Shown: positions 38,209 through 48,568, counted from the stretch's first letter. The stretch is 64,000 bases of DNA from Dictyobacter arantiisoli (GCF_008326305.1 NZ_BIXY01000015.1:31738-95737); one strand, 5' to 3'. Numbers and translations: made by a program. The notes: generated from the letters alone by a model not told the origin.

Positions 38209-41200
38209 TTATGAGGCGGTAGAGGATGCTGAGGTAGTAATCATCGGAAGTAACTCTTTCAATTGCTTTAGCCAGGCTGTACCTAACAAACGGCGTGGAA
38301 TACGAATTACTCCTTGTTGGACATGGGCGTCATTGCGGAAACGTCGATAGAGGATAATCCGGTTGGGGACCACGTCCCGCTTAACTGTCAGTATGAGTTC
38401 AGTATCTTTAACAGAGATTGCTTCATAGCCCAATTGTGCAGCTTCCACTTTTAAACTCACCAGTTCAAGTAGATTGTGTACCGGTTCTGGAATGGGTCCA
38501 AAGCGATCCGATAGTTCTGAGGTCATGGCTTCGACCTGCTCTGTAGATTTGAGATTAGCAAGACGTTGATAGAAATTCACCTTGAGTGTGCGATCTCCAA
38601 TATATTCATCTGGCAGGTAAGCATCCATTGGGAGATCAATGGATGTGTTGGGCAGACTCGTTTCTGCCTGCTTTCCCTGCAATTCTTGTACAGAATCGGA
38701 GAGCAATTTACAATAGAGGTCAAAGCCAACCGAGTTCATAAAGCCAGATTGTTCTGCTCCTAACAAACTACCAGCACCACGGATCTCTAGATCTTTCATG
38801 GCAATGCGGAAGCCCGCACCCAGTTCGGTGGCTTCAAAGATGGCGCGTAAGCGTTTTTCCTGAATCGGTGTCAATTTGGCATTCTTCCCATAGAAGAAGT
38901 AGGCATAGGCTTGCTGTGTGGCGCGTCCAACGCGTCCACGTAACTGGTAGAGTTGTGAGAGGCCAAAAAAGGCTGCATTATTGACAATAATCGTATTCGC
39001 ATTTGGAATATCCAGACCATTCTCGATAATAGTGGTCGAGATCAGTACATCATAATCACCATTAGAGAAGCCAAGCATCACTTTCTCGAGTTGATCTTCA
39101 TTCATCTGCCCATGCCCAACAATAATACGCGCTTCAGGTATGAGACGCTGCAATTTTTGGGCTAATATCTGAATACCCTGTACGCGGTTATGGACAAAGA
39201 AGACCTGTCCCCCGCGGTCGATCTCACGCAGGATAGCTTCACGTATCAATGCATCGTCTGTTTCGCGAATTGTGGTACGAATCGGCAAGCGTTCCTGAGG
39301 AGGTGTCTCAATAATGCTCATATCGCGTAAATTGACCAGTGACATATGCAGAGTCCGTGGAATCGGCGTGGCTGTCATCGTCAGGACATCGATCTCAGCT
39401 CGCAATTGTTTGAGGCGTTCTTTATGGATCACACCAAAGCGTTGTTCTTCATCGACGACCAGTAATCCGAGATTTAAAAAGACGACATCTTTTTGTAACA
39501 GGCGATGAGTGCCAATGACAATATCGACCTTTCCTAATGCGAGCTCTTCGAGGATTTGTTTCTGCTCTTTATCAGAGCGGAAACGGCTGAGGAGTTCGAC
39601 ACGTACAGGATAGGCTTTGAGACGCTCTTTGAAGTTGTTATAGTGTTGTAGCGCCAGAACGGTTGTTGGAACCAGCACGGCCACCTGACGTTGATCCAGG
39701 ACGCATTTAAAGGCGGCCCGGAGAGCTACCTCGGTCTTCCCATAGCCAACATCTCCGCAGACCAGACGATCCATAGGACGAGGGCGTTCCATATCGGCTT
39801 TCACTTCATCAATGGCGCGTTGTTGATCGGGTGTTTCTTGATAGGGAAAGCCATCCTCAAGTTCCTGTAGCCATGGCTGCTCGCTATCAGGCGGAAATGG
39901 ATGCCCTTCGGCAGCTTCACGCAGGCTATACAGACGCAGTAGCTCCTGTGCGACTTCCTGAACGTTCTCTTTGACCTTTGATTTGGCGCGTGTCCATTCC
40001 GTTGTCCCCAGTTTACTCAGGGCTGGTACGGCATCACCCATCCCGATATAGCGGGTGATGCGGTCCAGTTGGTCGGTAGGAATATAAAGTTTATCGGTCC
40101 CGGCATAATGGATCAGTAAATATTCGCGTTCGACGTTGGTCAAATTCATCTTGACCAGGCCCTCGAAGCGCCCAATCCCATGTTCCTGGTGGACAACATA
40201 ATCGCCAGGATTTACCTCTGCCAGGAACGAGGCTGGAGTGACTGGTTTGCGCCGTTGTGCGTTACGTCGCTTCGACCAGCCAAAAATCTCGGTATCGGTA
40301 TAGACATGGAGCGCTAACGAGCGCGATTGCCAGCCTTCCACAAGTTGTCCCTGAATCAGTGTCAGCGTTCCGGCCTCTGGAAGCTGATTGATATTGGTGC
40401 CTGGACTGACCTCAATAGTTGCTCCTTGCAGAATAGATTCATCGCTCAGGACTTCTGCCATACGTCGTGCCTGCATGGTGACAATAATCACGCGGTCGCG
40501 ATTATTCAACGCTTTGCGGCAATCCTGGACAAAGGCGCGCAGGCGGCCTCCATAAGAGTTTGCGCTACTACAGGTAGGAATGAGATTATCGGTGGTGTTT
40601 TGCTGAGTCACATCGAAATCGCTCTCGGCGACAGAGAGAATATCAGCGAAGCGTAGTTGCCGGCGCTGCTGAATTTGTGGCTCAATCTGGTTCCAGCTTG
40701 GCGTTGCCTCCCGCAGATGGGTTGGATTTTCGCGTTCGCGTTCATGTTCCTCTTTGATTTCTTGCGCTTGCGCATCAAGTTCTAGTATATGATTGTGAAT
40801 GCTCACTGGATTATCGAGGATGAGTAAGCCATGACGGGGCAGATAATCCAATACCGTTGCGGGACTATGGAGATAGGGCATATAGAAAGCGATATCCTCA
40901 AAGGAGCGCTTTTGTTTGAGCAACTCGAGATCATGATGCCAGCGTTCTTCAGCATCCTTATGAAGGAGCTTGCTCTCTAATTGTGCCAACTCTTGTGCTG
41001 CAAGCGGTCCCCGCGCTGGTAGTGCTTCACGAGCGGGACCAATCAGGCAGTTTTCTATCGTATTTAATGAACGCTGCGTCTCTTGATCGAAGGTGCGAAC
41101 GGATTCAATTTCATCACCAAAGAACTCAATACGTACTGGCCGTGGCAGGGTGGGAGGAAAAAGGTCTATGATACCGCCACGATGGCTAAATTGTCCGGGC

Positions 41201-41721
41201 TCTTCAACTTCTGCAACGGGCTCATAGCCAAGGTTATAGAGATGTTCGATCAGCATGCTGAGATCAGTCTCTTCACCGGTTTGCAGCCGGAAAAGGGCGG
41301 ATGCTAATTCTTCAGGGGGAATGACAAACTGGGTTAAGACACGTGCTGAACAGACTACTAACGGGGTTCGTTCCCGTTCAACCATCGCCATGAGTGCTTG
41401 TAAGCGCTGCTGGGTTGTTTCATGATCACCGATCAAGCGTTCGTAAGGGAGAGCATCGCGATCAGGTAGACAGAAGACGTCGCTTGGATTGGGGACGAAT
41501 TGTTTAATTGTCTCAACCATCTGTGTGGCCTCGGTTTCATTACCGACGACAACCAGCATTGGTTGTTTAAATGAAACGGATAGGCTAGCAACAACATAGG
41601 GGCGTGCTGCCTCTGTAATACCTGTAAGCGCTGGAATCCCTTCTCTGTTTTGAAGTTTTTCGCGTAGGCGACGATGTTCTGGTCTCTGTGTTAATACTGT
41701 AAGTAAACCCTGTAATGTCAC
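38209..41721 (-). CDS. mfd: Transcription-repair coupling factor
   Basis: 1170-residue SF2 translocase that removes RNA polymerase stalled at lesions and recruits UvrA. In order: UvrB-like N-terminal module (RDALPYERLIGDHETTQQRL, FSHRGGIIDLFPP), RNA-polymerase-interacting Tudor-like domain (GDYVVHQEHGIGRFEGLVKM), translocase with CGDVGYGKTEVALRAAF (Walker A), VVDEEQRFGVIHKERLK (DEEQ box), TMTATPIPRTLHMSL and QLRGRVGRATQQAYAY, then the C-terminal TRCF domain. The GTG at 41721 is chosen because GGAGG lies 5 bases upstream and gives MTLQGLLTVL, the usual beginning. An ATG at 41790 adds 23 Cys-containing residues and has AAGGG only 2 bases away. Confidence 0.95.
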   Translation of the reverse strand: MTLQGLLTVLTQRPEHRRLREKLQNREGIPALTGITEAARPYVVASLSVSFKQPMLVVVGNETEATQMVETIKQFVPNPSDVFCLPDRDALPYERLIGDHETTQQRLQALMAMVERERTPLVVCSARVLTQFVIPPEELASALFRLQTGEETDLSMLIEHLYNLGYEPVAEVEEPGQFSHRGGIIDLFPPTLPRPVRIEFFGDEIESVRTFDQETQRSLNTIENCLIGPAREALPARGPLAAQELAQLESKLLHKDAEERWHHDLELLKQKRSFEDIAFYMPYLHSPATVLDYLPRHGLLILDNPVSIHNHILELDAQAQEIKEEHERERENPTHLREATPSWNQIEPQIQQRRQLRFADILSVAESDFDVTQQNTTDNLIPTCSSANSYGGRLRAFVQDCRKALNNRDRVIIVTMQARRMAEVLSDESILQGATIEVSPGTNINQLPEAGTLTLIQGQLVEGWQSRSLALHVYTDTEIFGWSKRRNAQRRKPVTPASFLAEVNPGDYVVHQEHGIGRFEGLVKMNLTNVEREYLLIHYAGTDKLYIPTDQLDRITRYIGMGDAVPALSKLGTTEWTRAKSKVKENVQEVAQELLRLYSLREAAEGHPFPPDSEQPWLQELEDGFPYQETPDQQRAIDEVKADMERPRPMDRLVCGDVGYGKTEVALRAAFKCVLDQRQVAVLVPTTVLALQHYNNFKERLKAYPVRVELLSRFRSDKEQKQILEELALGKVDIVIGTHRLLQKDVVFLNLGLLVVDEEQRFGVIHKERLKQLRAEIDVLTMTATPIPRTLHMSLVNLRDMSIIETPPQERLPIRTTIRETDDALIREAILREIDRGGQVFFVHNRVQGIQILAQKLQRLIPEARIIVGHGQMNEDQLEKVMLGFSNGDYDVLISTTIIENGLDIPNANTIIVNNAAFFGLSQLYQLRGRVGRATQQAYAYFFYGKNAKLTPIQEKRLRAIFEATELGAGFRIAMKDLEIRGAGSLLGAEQSGFMNSVGFDLYCKLLSDSVQELQGKQAETSLPNTSIDLPMDAYLPDEYIGDRTLKVNFYQRLANLKSTEQVEAMTSELSDRFGPIPEPVHNLLELVSLKVEAAQLGYEAISVKDTELILTVKRDVVPNRIILYRRFRNDAHVQQGVIRIPRRLLGTAWLKQLKELLPMITTSASSTAS

Positions 41722-42125
41722 TTCATCCTCCAGCAACGGACAGTATGAACAGCACCCCTTCCGAAATAGTTGTGGGGGTGTCGTAAGCATTGCCCTTAAT
41801 TCATACCTCTTGCTATCATACCGTACTGACCGCGTTGCCGTCTATACGATATGGCATACTATGCCTCTTTTGTCTTATAGATGGCGTAAATGAAATGCCA
41901 TCTGCTAAGCTTTTAAAAGCATGGCTGACTTTTACCTATTATAATCGTATACCCATAATATAGATACTTCTGTACTATTCTCATTCTTTGTCTGTGTTGC
42001 TTGTTGGGGAGAAGCGTATTCTGAGGCCAGGAGATCCTGGGAGTTATCGTGGTTGGTAGTCGATTGTGCCAGGCACGCACTGGAGAAATCCTGGATGACG
42101 GGCCTGGCGGATCTTCCTGCTAGCA
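41722..42125. other. Intergenic region upstream of mfd
   Basis: About 400 bases between pth and mfd (both minus). AT-rich around 41930-41975, with several TATAAT-like words on both strands. No gene recognised. The mfd promoter should be here. Confidence 0.35.
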
Positions 42126-42845
42126 TTAGTCTGAGGCGTGTTGCTTTTCTTGGGTGGAAGGTTGTTCAAGAGTGGCGGCAACTTCTTGTAATTGCGCAGC
42201 CTGCTCGGCCTTGCGACGTTTCTCTTGTTCACGGCGTTCCTGTTGCAGACGGCGTTTTTCCTCCGCCTTTTTCTTTGCTTCAGGGTCCACATTGATAAGA
42301 TTCATCGTCGTTTCCAGGCCTTTTTCCAGGTAGAGTGGAATGGCCTCAGCAGCGCGTTGCTCACCAATTTCCTGTTGAATACTTTCGTCTCCAGTTGGCA
42401 CACCAAGGACATATTTGACGGTATCCATACGTTGATTAGCTGGACGCCCGATGCCGACGCGCAGGCGTGGAAACTGGTTTGTATGCAGATGGCTGATCAT
42501 GCTGTTGATGCCATTATGCCCACCTGAACTGCCTTGTGCCCGTAGGCGTATCTGTCCAATAGGGAGATCGAGATCATCATAAATGACAATCAGATCTTCT
42601 GGTTCGATTTTGAACCAGCGTAACAGCTCAACAACAGCTTCACCACTATTGTTCATAAAGGTTGTTGGCTTGACCAGGACAACTTTTTCATTTGCCAGTG
42701 TGCCATTCGCAATCATTGCACGACCGCGCCGTTCCCAGCGCAGCCCATGAGAGGAAGCAAGCGCATCTACCACATGAAAGCCGACATTGTGACGTGTTTT
42801 CTCATACTGTGTGCCTGGATTACCCAGGCCAATAACTAATTTCAT
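42126..42845 (-). CDS. pth: Peptidyl-tRNA hydrolase with charged C-terminal extension
   Basis: Hydrolyses peptidyl-tRNA released from ribosomes. 239 residues. The family core of about 190 has VIGLGNPGTQYEKTRHNVGF (Asn10 and catalytic His20), KPTTFMNNSGEAV, VIYDDLDLPIGQIRLR and GGHNGINSMI. The last ~50 residues are a Lys/Glu/Arg/Gln-rich helix (AKKKAEEKRRLQQERREQEK) not found in typical Pth, which could bind RNA or ribosomes. It lies 17 bp after the phosphoesterase gene, likely one operon. Confidence 0.95.
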   Translation of the reverse strand: MKLVIGLGNPGTQYEKTRHNVGFHVVDALASSHGLRWERRGRAMIANGTLANEKVVLVKPTTFMNNSGEAVVELLRWFKIEPEDLIVIYDDLDLPIGQIRLRAQGSSGGHNGINSMISHLHTNQFPRLRVGIGRPANQRMDTVKYVLGVPTGDESIQQEIGEQRAAEAIPLYLEKGLETTMNLINVDPEAKKKAEEKRRLQQERREQEKRRKAEQAAQLQEVAATLEQPSTQEKQHASD

Positions 42846-42862
42846 AACAATGGATTACCTGA

Positions 42863-44125
42863 TTAGCGACCATAGGCAAGGCGTGTTGCCAGATATTGTG
42901 GCAATTTCACCTTGACAATTTTTTCCTGTGTCTTTTCAAATGAATAGGGTATGCGATAAAAATGGAACCCTTTTTGGGTATCATAGATCATAAATGCTGC
43001 GCGTGGATCTCCATCGCGTGGTTGACCAACTCCACCTGGATTAACAATCGCACGATAGCCCTCTGGTGCTTGCCAGGGTCCTTCCGGTGGAATACACATC
43101 TCATTGGTAACTTCGATCATACTCTGACTAAGGCCCAGCAATGAGAGTAGCTCTTCAATCTCCTGGTTGAGACGCTCTTCAGCATTTTGAATGGTCTCTT
43201 CCGGTGTGATGTCTTCCACTATCTCTGTCTTTGTCTCATCATCCTGGGTAGCTACAGCGGCATCTTCCGTGGCGCTTTCACCAGCCGTTTGCTCTCTGAT
43301 AATGTCCTTGAGTTCATCTGGCGCATCGGTCTGCGTTTCAGGAGCGTCGTCCGCAATTTGATGTTGCAAATCCGCAATAGCATCAGCCGCATTGGCGACA
43401 AGATCCTGAATCTGTTCTGTTTCTGTAAAGGCACCGTTGGGAGTTTCTGATTGGGAGCTATGCAGTGAAACTATTTCACCTGTCGTGGTTGTCTCATCGT
43501 CCTGACTCTCGGTTAGCAGTTGTTTATCAACTTCAGCGCTGGCCGTCATCTCATCTGCATCCTGTGAAGTGGCTATATCAGTCTCATTGAGAATGGCCTC
43601 AACTTCTAAGGGGCGTGTAGGGGTATTGGCAACGGTATCCGGTTGTTGAAAAATAACCGGAACATGAGTGTGACCAACAAAGCAATAGCGGTTCGTGAAG
43701 CATTGAAAACTGCGTTCGGCCAGCACTTCGGAAGTCAAATACTCCCAGAGAGGACCGTGGGGACTGCCATGGACCAGGATGCACTCGCCCTTCTCAATCC
43801 GTTCGGGTAGGTTAGCAAGAAAGGCCTGGTTTTCTTCAGTGAGTTGTGTTGCCGTCCATTCAGCGGAGATGCGCGCAGCCTCACTAAAATCTTCCAGATC
43901 GAGTTTACCAACCGCGGCCCAGTCATGATTGCCCGCAATGATCACATCGGTGCGTTCCCGCAGTTTTGCAATGCATTCATTCGGGTTTGGGCCATAGCCG
44001 ACTAGATCACCAAGGAACCAGATTTCGTCAATTGGTTCTTGCTGAGATAGCTCATCGATTTTTGCCAGCACTGCTTCAAGTGCTTCTAAATTCGCGTGGA
44101 TATCGGTAAAGATCGCGTAACGCAT
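42863..44125 (-). CDS. Metallophosphoesterase with a large acidic insert
   Basis: 420 residues. Calcineurin-like motifs in order: AIFTDIHANLEAL, WFLGDLVGYGPNPNE, IIAGNHDWA, ILVHGSPHGPLWEY and FVGHTHVPVIF. About 160 acidic, Thr/Glu/Gln-rich residues (roughly 180-340) interrupt the fold before it resumes with GYRAIVNPGGVGQPRDGDPRAAFMIYD. ATG 44125 is used. The ATG at 44143 adds MNRVCC only. Related YfcE/DR1281-type enzymes hydrolyse phosphodiesters or phosphoproteins; PrpE and ApaH-type activities are alternatives. Upstream of pth in a likely operon. Confidence 0.88.
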   Translation of the reverse strand: MRYAIFTDIHANLEALEAVLAKIDELSQQEPIDEIWFLGDLVGYGPNPNECIAKLRERTDVIIAGNHDWAAVGKLDLEDFSEAARISAEWTATQLTEENQAFLANLPERIEKGECILVHGSPHGPLWEYLTSEVLAERSFQCFTNRYCFVGHTHVPVIFQQPDTVANTPTRPLEVEAILNETDIATSQDADEMTASAEVDKQLLTESQDDETTTTGEIVSLHSSQSETPNGAFTETEQIQDLVANAADAIADLQHQIADDAPETQTDAPDELKDIIREQTAGESATEDAAVATQDDETKTEIVEDITPEETIQNAEERLNQEIEELLSLLGLSQSMIEVTNEMCIPPEGPWQAPEGYRAIVNPGGVGQPRDGDPRAAFMIYDTQKGFHFYRIPYSFEKTQEKIVKVKLPQYLATRLAYGR

Positions 44126-44292
44126 GCAGCATACTCTATTCAAAATATATGATACTTGTAAGTGACATTATTTTATCATGTTTGAGGCAACCTTACTAGT
44201 AGCCAAGGAAAGCCTTGTGGATCAGGTCTGATGCTAAGAACTACGCGTCTGTGTGGTATACTCAGGTAAAAGTTTTTGTAAAGGGGTATGTA

Positions 44293-45291
44293 ATGGCACG
44301 ACCTGTAACGCTTTTTACCGGACAATGGGGTGACCTACCTTTAGAAGATCTGGCCGCCAAAGTGAGTAAATGGGGCTTTGATGGACTCGAATTGGCAAGT
44401 TCGGGTCAACACTTCGATGAAGTGCGTATCCTCAACGAGCCCGGCTATGCCGAATCTTTACGCGCCACCTTAGATAAATATCATTTAAAAGTATATGCTA
44501 TTGGTGCGCACTTGATCGGTCAGGCGACCTGCGATCCTATCGATGCTCGCCACAAGAATATTTTGCCTGAAGCGGTCTGGGGAGACGGCGAACCTGAAGG
44601 TGTACGCAAACGGGCCGCTGAGCGCATGAAAGATATTGCGCGTGCTGCGGCTAAGTTTGGAGTGCAGCGGGTAACTGGCTTCACTGGCTCCAGCATCTGG
44701 CATATGCTCTATTCTTTTCCACCCAACGATTTCGCGGTACTTGAGCAAGGTTATGCAGACTTTGCGCAGCGCTGGAATCCAATTATTGATGTCTTTGATC
44801 AAGAAGGGGTGAAATTTGCCCTTGAGGTTCACCCTACCGAGATTGCCTATGACTTTGTGACCACGCGTAAGACACTGGCTGCAATTGGCAATCGTCCCGG
44901 TTTTGGCATCAACTTTGATCCCAGCCATCTGGTACCCCAATTTTTGGATTCGGCTGCCTTCCTGTCTGAATTTGCCGAGCGCATTTATCATGTGCATATC
45001 AAGGATTCTAAGCGTCATCTTGACGGTCGGCGCAGTATCCTGGGGTCGCATTTGAATTTTGGTGAGGGAGAGCGCGGTTGGGATTTTGTGTCTCCCGGTC
45101 ATGGCGATGTAGATTTTGAGTCGATCATTCGCACCTTAAATCGCATTGGTTATCAGGGTCCACTCTCAATTGAATGGGAAGATTCTGGTATGGATCGTGA
45201 ATATGGAGCACAGGATGCGCTGGCCTTTATACGGCGCTCCGATTTTGCACCCTCCAATGTTGCCTTTGATGCAGCCTTCAGCAAAAAGTAA
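44293..45291 (+). CDS. Sugar phosphate isomerase/epimerase family TIM-barrel protein
   Basis: 332 residues from ATG 44293, behind AAAGGGG. The longer frame from 44215 has no ribosome-binding site. Xylose-isomerase-like barrel with metal ligands in FALEVHPTEIAYDF (Glu), FDPSHLV (Asp/His), YHVHIKDSKR (His/Asp) and LSIEWEDSGM (Glu). GHGDVDFESIIRTLNRIGYQG is typical of the AP_endonuc_2/IolE-like group. A cytoplasmic inositol- or sugar-converting enzyme is likely. The substrate is unknown, and no sugar operon flanks it. Confidence 0.85.
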   Translation: MARPVTLFTGQWGDLPLEDLAAKVSKWGFDGLELASSGQHFDEVRILNEPGYAESLRATLDKYHLKVYAIGAHLIGQATCDPIDARHKNILPEAVWGDGEPEGVRKRAAERMKDIARAAAKFGVQRVTGFTGSSIWHMLYSFPPNDFAVLEQGYADFAQRWNPIIDVFDQEGVKFALEVHPTEIAYDFVTTRKTLAAIGNRPGFGINFDPSHLVPQFLDSAAFLSEFAERIYHVHIKDSKRHLDGRRSILGSHLNFGEGERGWDFVSPGHGDVDFESIIRTLNRIGYQGPLSIEWEDSGMDREYGAQDALAFIRRSDFAPSNVAFDAAFSKK

Positions 45292-45350
45292 TCCAATCAA
45301 AGCGGTATCGCTGGCAGCTATCGTTTGTATACCCTGCCAGTAGATAAGAG

Positions 45351-45396
45351 ATAACACAGAGGAGCATTGTCACATGGCAATGCTCCTCTGTGTTAT
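45351..45396. terminator. 19-bp perfect stem terminator
   Basis: 45351-45369 and 45378-45396 are exact reverse complements over 8 bases, followed by TTTAC. It lies between the convergent isomerase-like and carboxypeptidase genes. Confidence 0.85.
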
Positions 45397-45414
45397 TTAC
45401 AGCCATTTTATTAT

Positions 45415-46380
45415 TTATGGTTGTGGTGGAAGCAATGGTAAGCTAAATCCCCAGTTGAGCAGAGTTGCGGCGTCTGCATCGCGCTGTGTGCTACTCGAAC
45501 TATTGAGGATAACCCCAATAAGGTGATGACCAGCGTGCGTAGCTGCAAAGACGAGGCAATAGCCTGCGGCAAAGGTATGCCCTGTCTTGATGCCTGTTGC
45601 TCCTTTATAGGTGCTGAGTAGCGTATTAGTATTGTTCCAGATGAGGGTTCTCTCCCCGATGTGTTCGGTATATGTCTGCGTCTCGACAATATGAGCAAAG
45701 AGCGGGATCTGCAACGCGTAGTGGCTGAGTTGTGCCAGATCATGGGCGGTTGTATAGTGTGTCTGTTCTTTTGCTGTCAGACCATCAGGACTGTTGAAGT
45801 GAGTTTGAAAGAGATGTAAGTGATACGTAAAGAGATTCATGCGCGCGACGAAGTTTTCGCGGGTCCCACCCAGTTCATCGGCAATCGCGTAGGCTGCATC
45901 GTTACCTGAGGGCAGCATCAGAGCATAGAGAAGATCTTTGAGCGGTACCACATCGCCAACCATCAATCCTGCGCTGCTCCCATCATCGAGAATGACGCGA
46001 TCAATCGCATCCTGATGAATGGGAATCGGACGATTGAGATTGGCTGTTTGAATCGCGATCAAGGCGGTCATGATTTTAGTGGTGCTTGCCATGAGCATTG
46101 GTTTCTCGCCATTCTGTTCGTCCAGCACATTATCTGTATCTGCATCCAGCAGATAGACAGCGCCAGCATCAATGTGTGGGGGATTTTTGATCGGGGTCAG
46201 GACGGGAAACGGTGTAGGAATGGGGGGGGGTGTGCTGGGAATAGCTGTCGGCGTTGAGTGCGCTACACTTCCTGTATGAAGGATCGTTCCGCCCAGCGGA
46301 GTAAAAGCGAGAACAGGAGTTATAACAAGAAGGCAGAGCGCCACGATAATGAGCGGAAACGCAATTATACGACGTCTCAT
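45415..46380 (-). CDS. D-alanyl-D-alanine carboxypeptidase (penicillin-binding protein, S11)
   Basis: Trims the terminal D-Ala from peptidoglycan pentapeptides outside the membrane. 321 residues: N-terminal signal or anchor (IIAFPLIIVALCLLVITPVLAF), a Pro/Thr-rich linker to about residue 68, then the S11 domain with Ser99-Thr-Thr-Lys102 (SxxK), Ser158-Gly-Asn160 (SxN) and Lys265-Thr-Gly (KTG), all present. The start is uncertain. ATG 46380 gives a compact signal peptide, and ATG 46401 adds seven residues. Neither has a strong ribosome-binding site. The longer open frame upstream runs antisense over gatA and is rejected. Confidence 0.9.
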   Translation of the reverse strand: MRRRIIAFPLIIVALCLLVITPVLAFTPLGGTILHTGSVAHSTPTAIPSTPPPIPTPFPVLTPIKNPPHIDAGAVYLLDADTDNVLDEQNGEKPMLMASTTKIMTALIAIQTANLNRPIPIHQDAIDRVILDDGSSAGLMVGDVVPLKDLLYALMLPSGNDAAYAIADELGGTRENFVARMNLFTYHLHLFQTHFNSPDGLTAKEQTHYTTAHDLAQLSHYALQIPLFAHIVETQTYTEHIGERTLIWNNTNTLLSTYKGATGIKTGHTFAAGYCLVFAATHAGHHLIGVILNSSSSTQRDADAATLLNWGFSLPLLPPQP

Positions 46381-46408
46381 GCTATTTTTATACCTATTCA
46401 TTTTATTC

Positions 46409-46468
46409 AAAAAAGCGCTCCAATACCTTCCAATATTGTATGAGCTGTTTATGGAAGGTGCTGGAGCG
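46409..46468 (-). terminator. Terminator after gatA
   Basis: On the minus strand CGCTCCA and ACCTTCC pair with GGAAGGT and TGGAGCG across 46416-46468, followed by CTTTTTT (46409-46415). Confidence 0.75.
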
Positions 46469-46480
46469 TTTAAAAGGATC

Positions 46481-47938
46481 TTATAGGCTGGGCCAGCGAT
46501 TATGATAATCGGTGACATGCTCAAAGGCGTCTGCAATGCGGAGAATAGTATCTTCTTTGAAGTCGTTACCCAACAGTTGTAATCCAACCGGGAGCCCTTC
46601 ACTGAAGCCGCCAGGGATCGAGACACCGCAAATACCGGCCAGGTTAGCTGGAATGGTAAAAACGTCCTGCAAATACATCTGATAGGGATCAGAGATCTCG
46701 CCCAGTTTAAAGGCAACGGTGGGAGATGCCGGGCTGACCAGCGCATCATATTCCGCGAAAACCTTGTCGAAATCCTGTTTGATCAGGGTGCGTATTTTCT
46801 CTGCCCGCTTATAGTAAGCATCGTAGTAGCCTGCGGAGAGGGCGTAGGTGCCCAGCATGATACGGCGTTTGACTTCAGGACCGAAGCCAAATTCACGGGT
46901 CTTTTCCATTGCTTCCCACATATCGGTGGTATCGCGATAGGAGTAGCCATATTTCACGCCATCATAGCGAGACAGATTAGAACTGGCTTCTGCTGGCGCA
47001 ATAATATAGTAGGCTGCAACGCCATATTTGGTATGAGGGAGTGAGACGGGATTGACCTTGGCACCCAGTTCGCGTAGACGCTCAATGCTTTCTTTCACCG
47101 CGCTCACCACACCAGGCTGTGTACCCTCAACCCAATATTCCTCTGGCACACCAATACGTAAGCCTTTGATGTCGCCGGAAAGGGCTGCGGAATAATCCTG
47201 GGTAGGTGTAGGTGAACTGGTACCGTCACGTGGATCTTGTCCCGCAATCGTCTGAAGCAGGATAGCAGCGTCGCGTGCATTGCGGGCGAAGGGGCCAATC
47301 TGATCCAGTGAAGATGCGAAAGCGACCAGGCCAAAACGCGAAACACGGCCATAGGTTGGCTTGAGACCGACCAGATTTGTCAGAGCACCAGGCTGGCGGA
47401 TCGAGCCACCGGTATCGCTACCATAGGAGCCCATCGCCATACCGGCTGCCACAGCGGCCGCTGAGCCACCACTACTGCCACCAGGGATGCGCTCAAGATC
47501 CCAGGGATTCCTGGTGGGGAAGAAGGCGGAATGTTCCGTAGAAGAGCCCATTGCGAACTCATCCATATTTGTTTTACCCACCATCACGATGCCCGCCTCA
47601 TTCAGGCGCTCCATCACGGTGGCATTGTAGGGTGGTTTGAAATTCTCAAGCATGCGTGAGCCGCAGGTGGTGGTGATATCTTTCGTGCAGATCACATCTT
47701 TGATCGCGATTGGAATACCCGTCAAAGGATGGAGATTCTCACCGCTGGCAAAACGCTTATCAGCCTCTTTTGCCTGTTGCAGAGCTAACTCATCCGTCAC
47801 CAGGGTAAAGGCCTTCACTTTTGGCTCAACCTCGCGGATGCGTTCCAGGTGAACCTGGGTCAACTCGACCGAGGAAATCTTCCGCTGACGCAACAACTCG
47901 CCAGCCTCATGAATACTTAATTTATATAATTCAGTCAT
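46481..47938 (-). CDS. gatA: Asp-tRNA(Asn)/Glu-tRNA(Gln) amidotransferase subunit A
   Basis: Glutaminase subunit of GatCAB, which amidates Glu-tRNA(Gln) or Asp-tRNA(Asn) with ammonia from glutamine. 485 residues, the normal length. The amidase-signature triad is complete: Lys80 in [10 protein letters not shown], Ser155 in [15 protein letters not shown], and Ser179 in [14 protein letters not shown]. It lies 6 bp after gatC. gatB is not in the window, so the complex must be completed elsewhere. Confidence 0.96.
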   Translation of the reverse strand: MTELYKLSIHEAGELLRQRKISSVELTQVHLERIREVEPKVKAFTLVTDELALQQAKEADKRFASGENLHPLTGIPIAIKDVICTKDITTTCGSRMLENFKPPYNATVMERLNEAGIVMVGKTNMDEFAMGSSTEHSAFFPTRNPWDLERIPGGSSGGSAAAVAAGMAMGSYGSDTGGSIRQPGALTNLVGLKPTYGRVSRFGLVAFASSLDQIGPFARNARDAAILLQTIAGQDPRDGTSSPTPTQDYSAALSGDIKGLRIGVPEEYWVEGTQPGVVSAVKESIERLRELGAKVNPVSLPHTKYGVAAYYIIAPAEASSNLSRYDGVKYGYSYRDTTDMWEAMEKTREFGFGPEVKRRIMLGTYALSAGYYDAYYKRAEKIRTLIKQDFDKVFAEYDALVSPASPTVAFKLGEISDPYQMYLQDVFTIPANLAGICGVSIPGGFSEGLPVGLQLLGNDFKEDTILRIADAFEHVTDYHNRWPSL

Positions 47939-47944
47939 GCTATC

Positions 47945-48235
47945 CTATGCCTCCTCCAGTACCGCATTGACCTTCAGGCAGTTCTCATCCTGATCAGGAG
48001 CATTTGCCAGCAACACTTCCGGTGCATACGAGGGTTGTGGCACATCGGCGCGCATGATATTCGTGAGGCGCGATGCATGGGCGGTTGGAGAAACGCCACT
48101 CACGTCCGCTTCCTGCAAAATGTGAATATGGTCTAAAATTGCGGAGAGTTGATTCCCGAAAGTTTCAACCTCATCCTCGCCCAATCCTAATCTGGCGAGT
48201 TTGGCTACGTTTTTTACCGTCTCGCGATCAATCAT
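47945..48235 (-). CDS. gatC: Asp-tRNA(Asn)/Glu-tRNA(Gln) amidotransferase subunit C
   Basis: 96-residue subunit that wraps around GatA and GatB and stabilises the complex. The start MIDRETVKNVAKLARLGLGEDE, the middle LSAILDHIHILQEADVSGVSPTAH and the end NAPDQDENCLKVNAVLEE are all standard. Directly upstream of gatA in one operon. Confidence 0.94.
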   Translation of the reverse strand: MIDRETVKNVAKLARLGLGEDEVETFGNQLSAILDHIHILQEADVSGVSPTAHASRLTNIMRADVPQPSYAPEVLLANAPDQDENCLKVNAVLEEA

Positions 48236-48262
48236 ACTCAGTCCTCTTCTATCTTTAACCTG

Positions 48263-48568
48263 CTACCAGCGGATGTGGAAGCCGCTGACATGTTCTGTTG
48301 GCTCTCTCCATATTGTCTGTACATCGTGTACCTGCGCCGACGGGGGTCCTTGTTGTAAAAGCGTCAGGAGCTGTTCAAGTTTGGATCGTGTCCCTTGAGC
48401 GACCACTTCAACATCGCCATTGCTATCATTACGGACATATCCATGGAGTCCCAGCATATGTGCGTGTTGGACAACAAAATAGCGGAAGCCTACTCCCTGT
48501 ACGCGCCCGACCACCACAGCATTGAGTTCTCCTTGAAAGTCCGGGTTGTTCTGGCTCATGTCTTCCAT
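48263..48568 (-). CDS. acyP: Acylphosphatase
   Basis: Hydrolyses acyl phosphates. 101 residues, with the catalytic Arg in VVGRVQGVGFRYFVVQHA and the Asn in LHGYVRNDSNGDVEVVAQG. The alpha/beta sandwich ends GFHIRW. A second ATG three codons in (48559) has GGAAG close by and may be the true start. 27 bp upstream of gatC on the same strand, so probably in the operon, though functionally unrelated. Confidence 0.93.
   Translation of the reverse strand: MEDMSQNNPDFQGELNAVVVGRVQGVGFRYFVVQHAHMLGLHGYVRNDSNGDVEVVAQGTRSKLEQLLTLLQQGPPSAQVHDVQTIWREPTEHVSGFHIRW

Noticed and set aside
46401..46749. N-terminal extension of the D,D-carboxypeptidase to 46749
   Set aside because: The extension runs antisense over the gatA 3' end and its terminator, and a normal signal peptide begins at 46380-46401.
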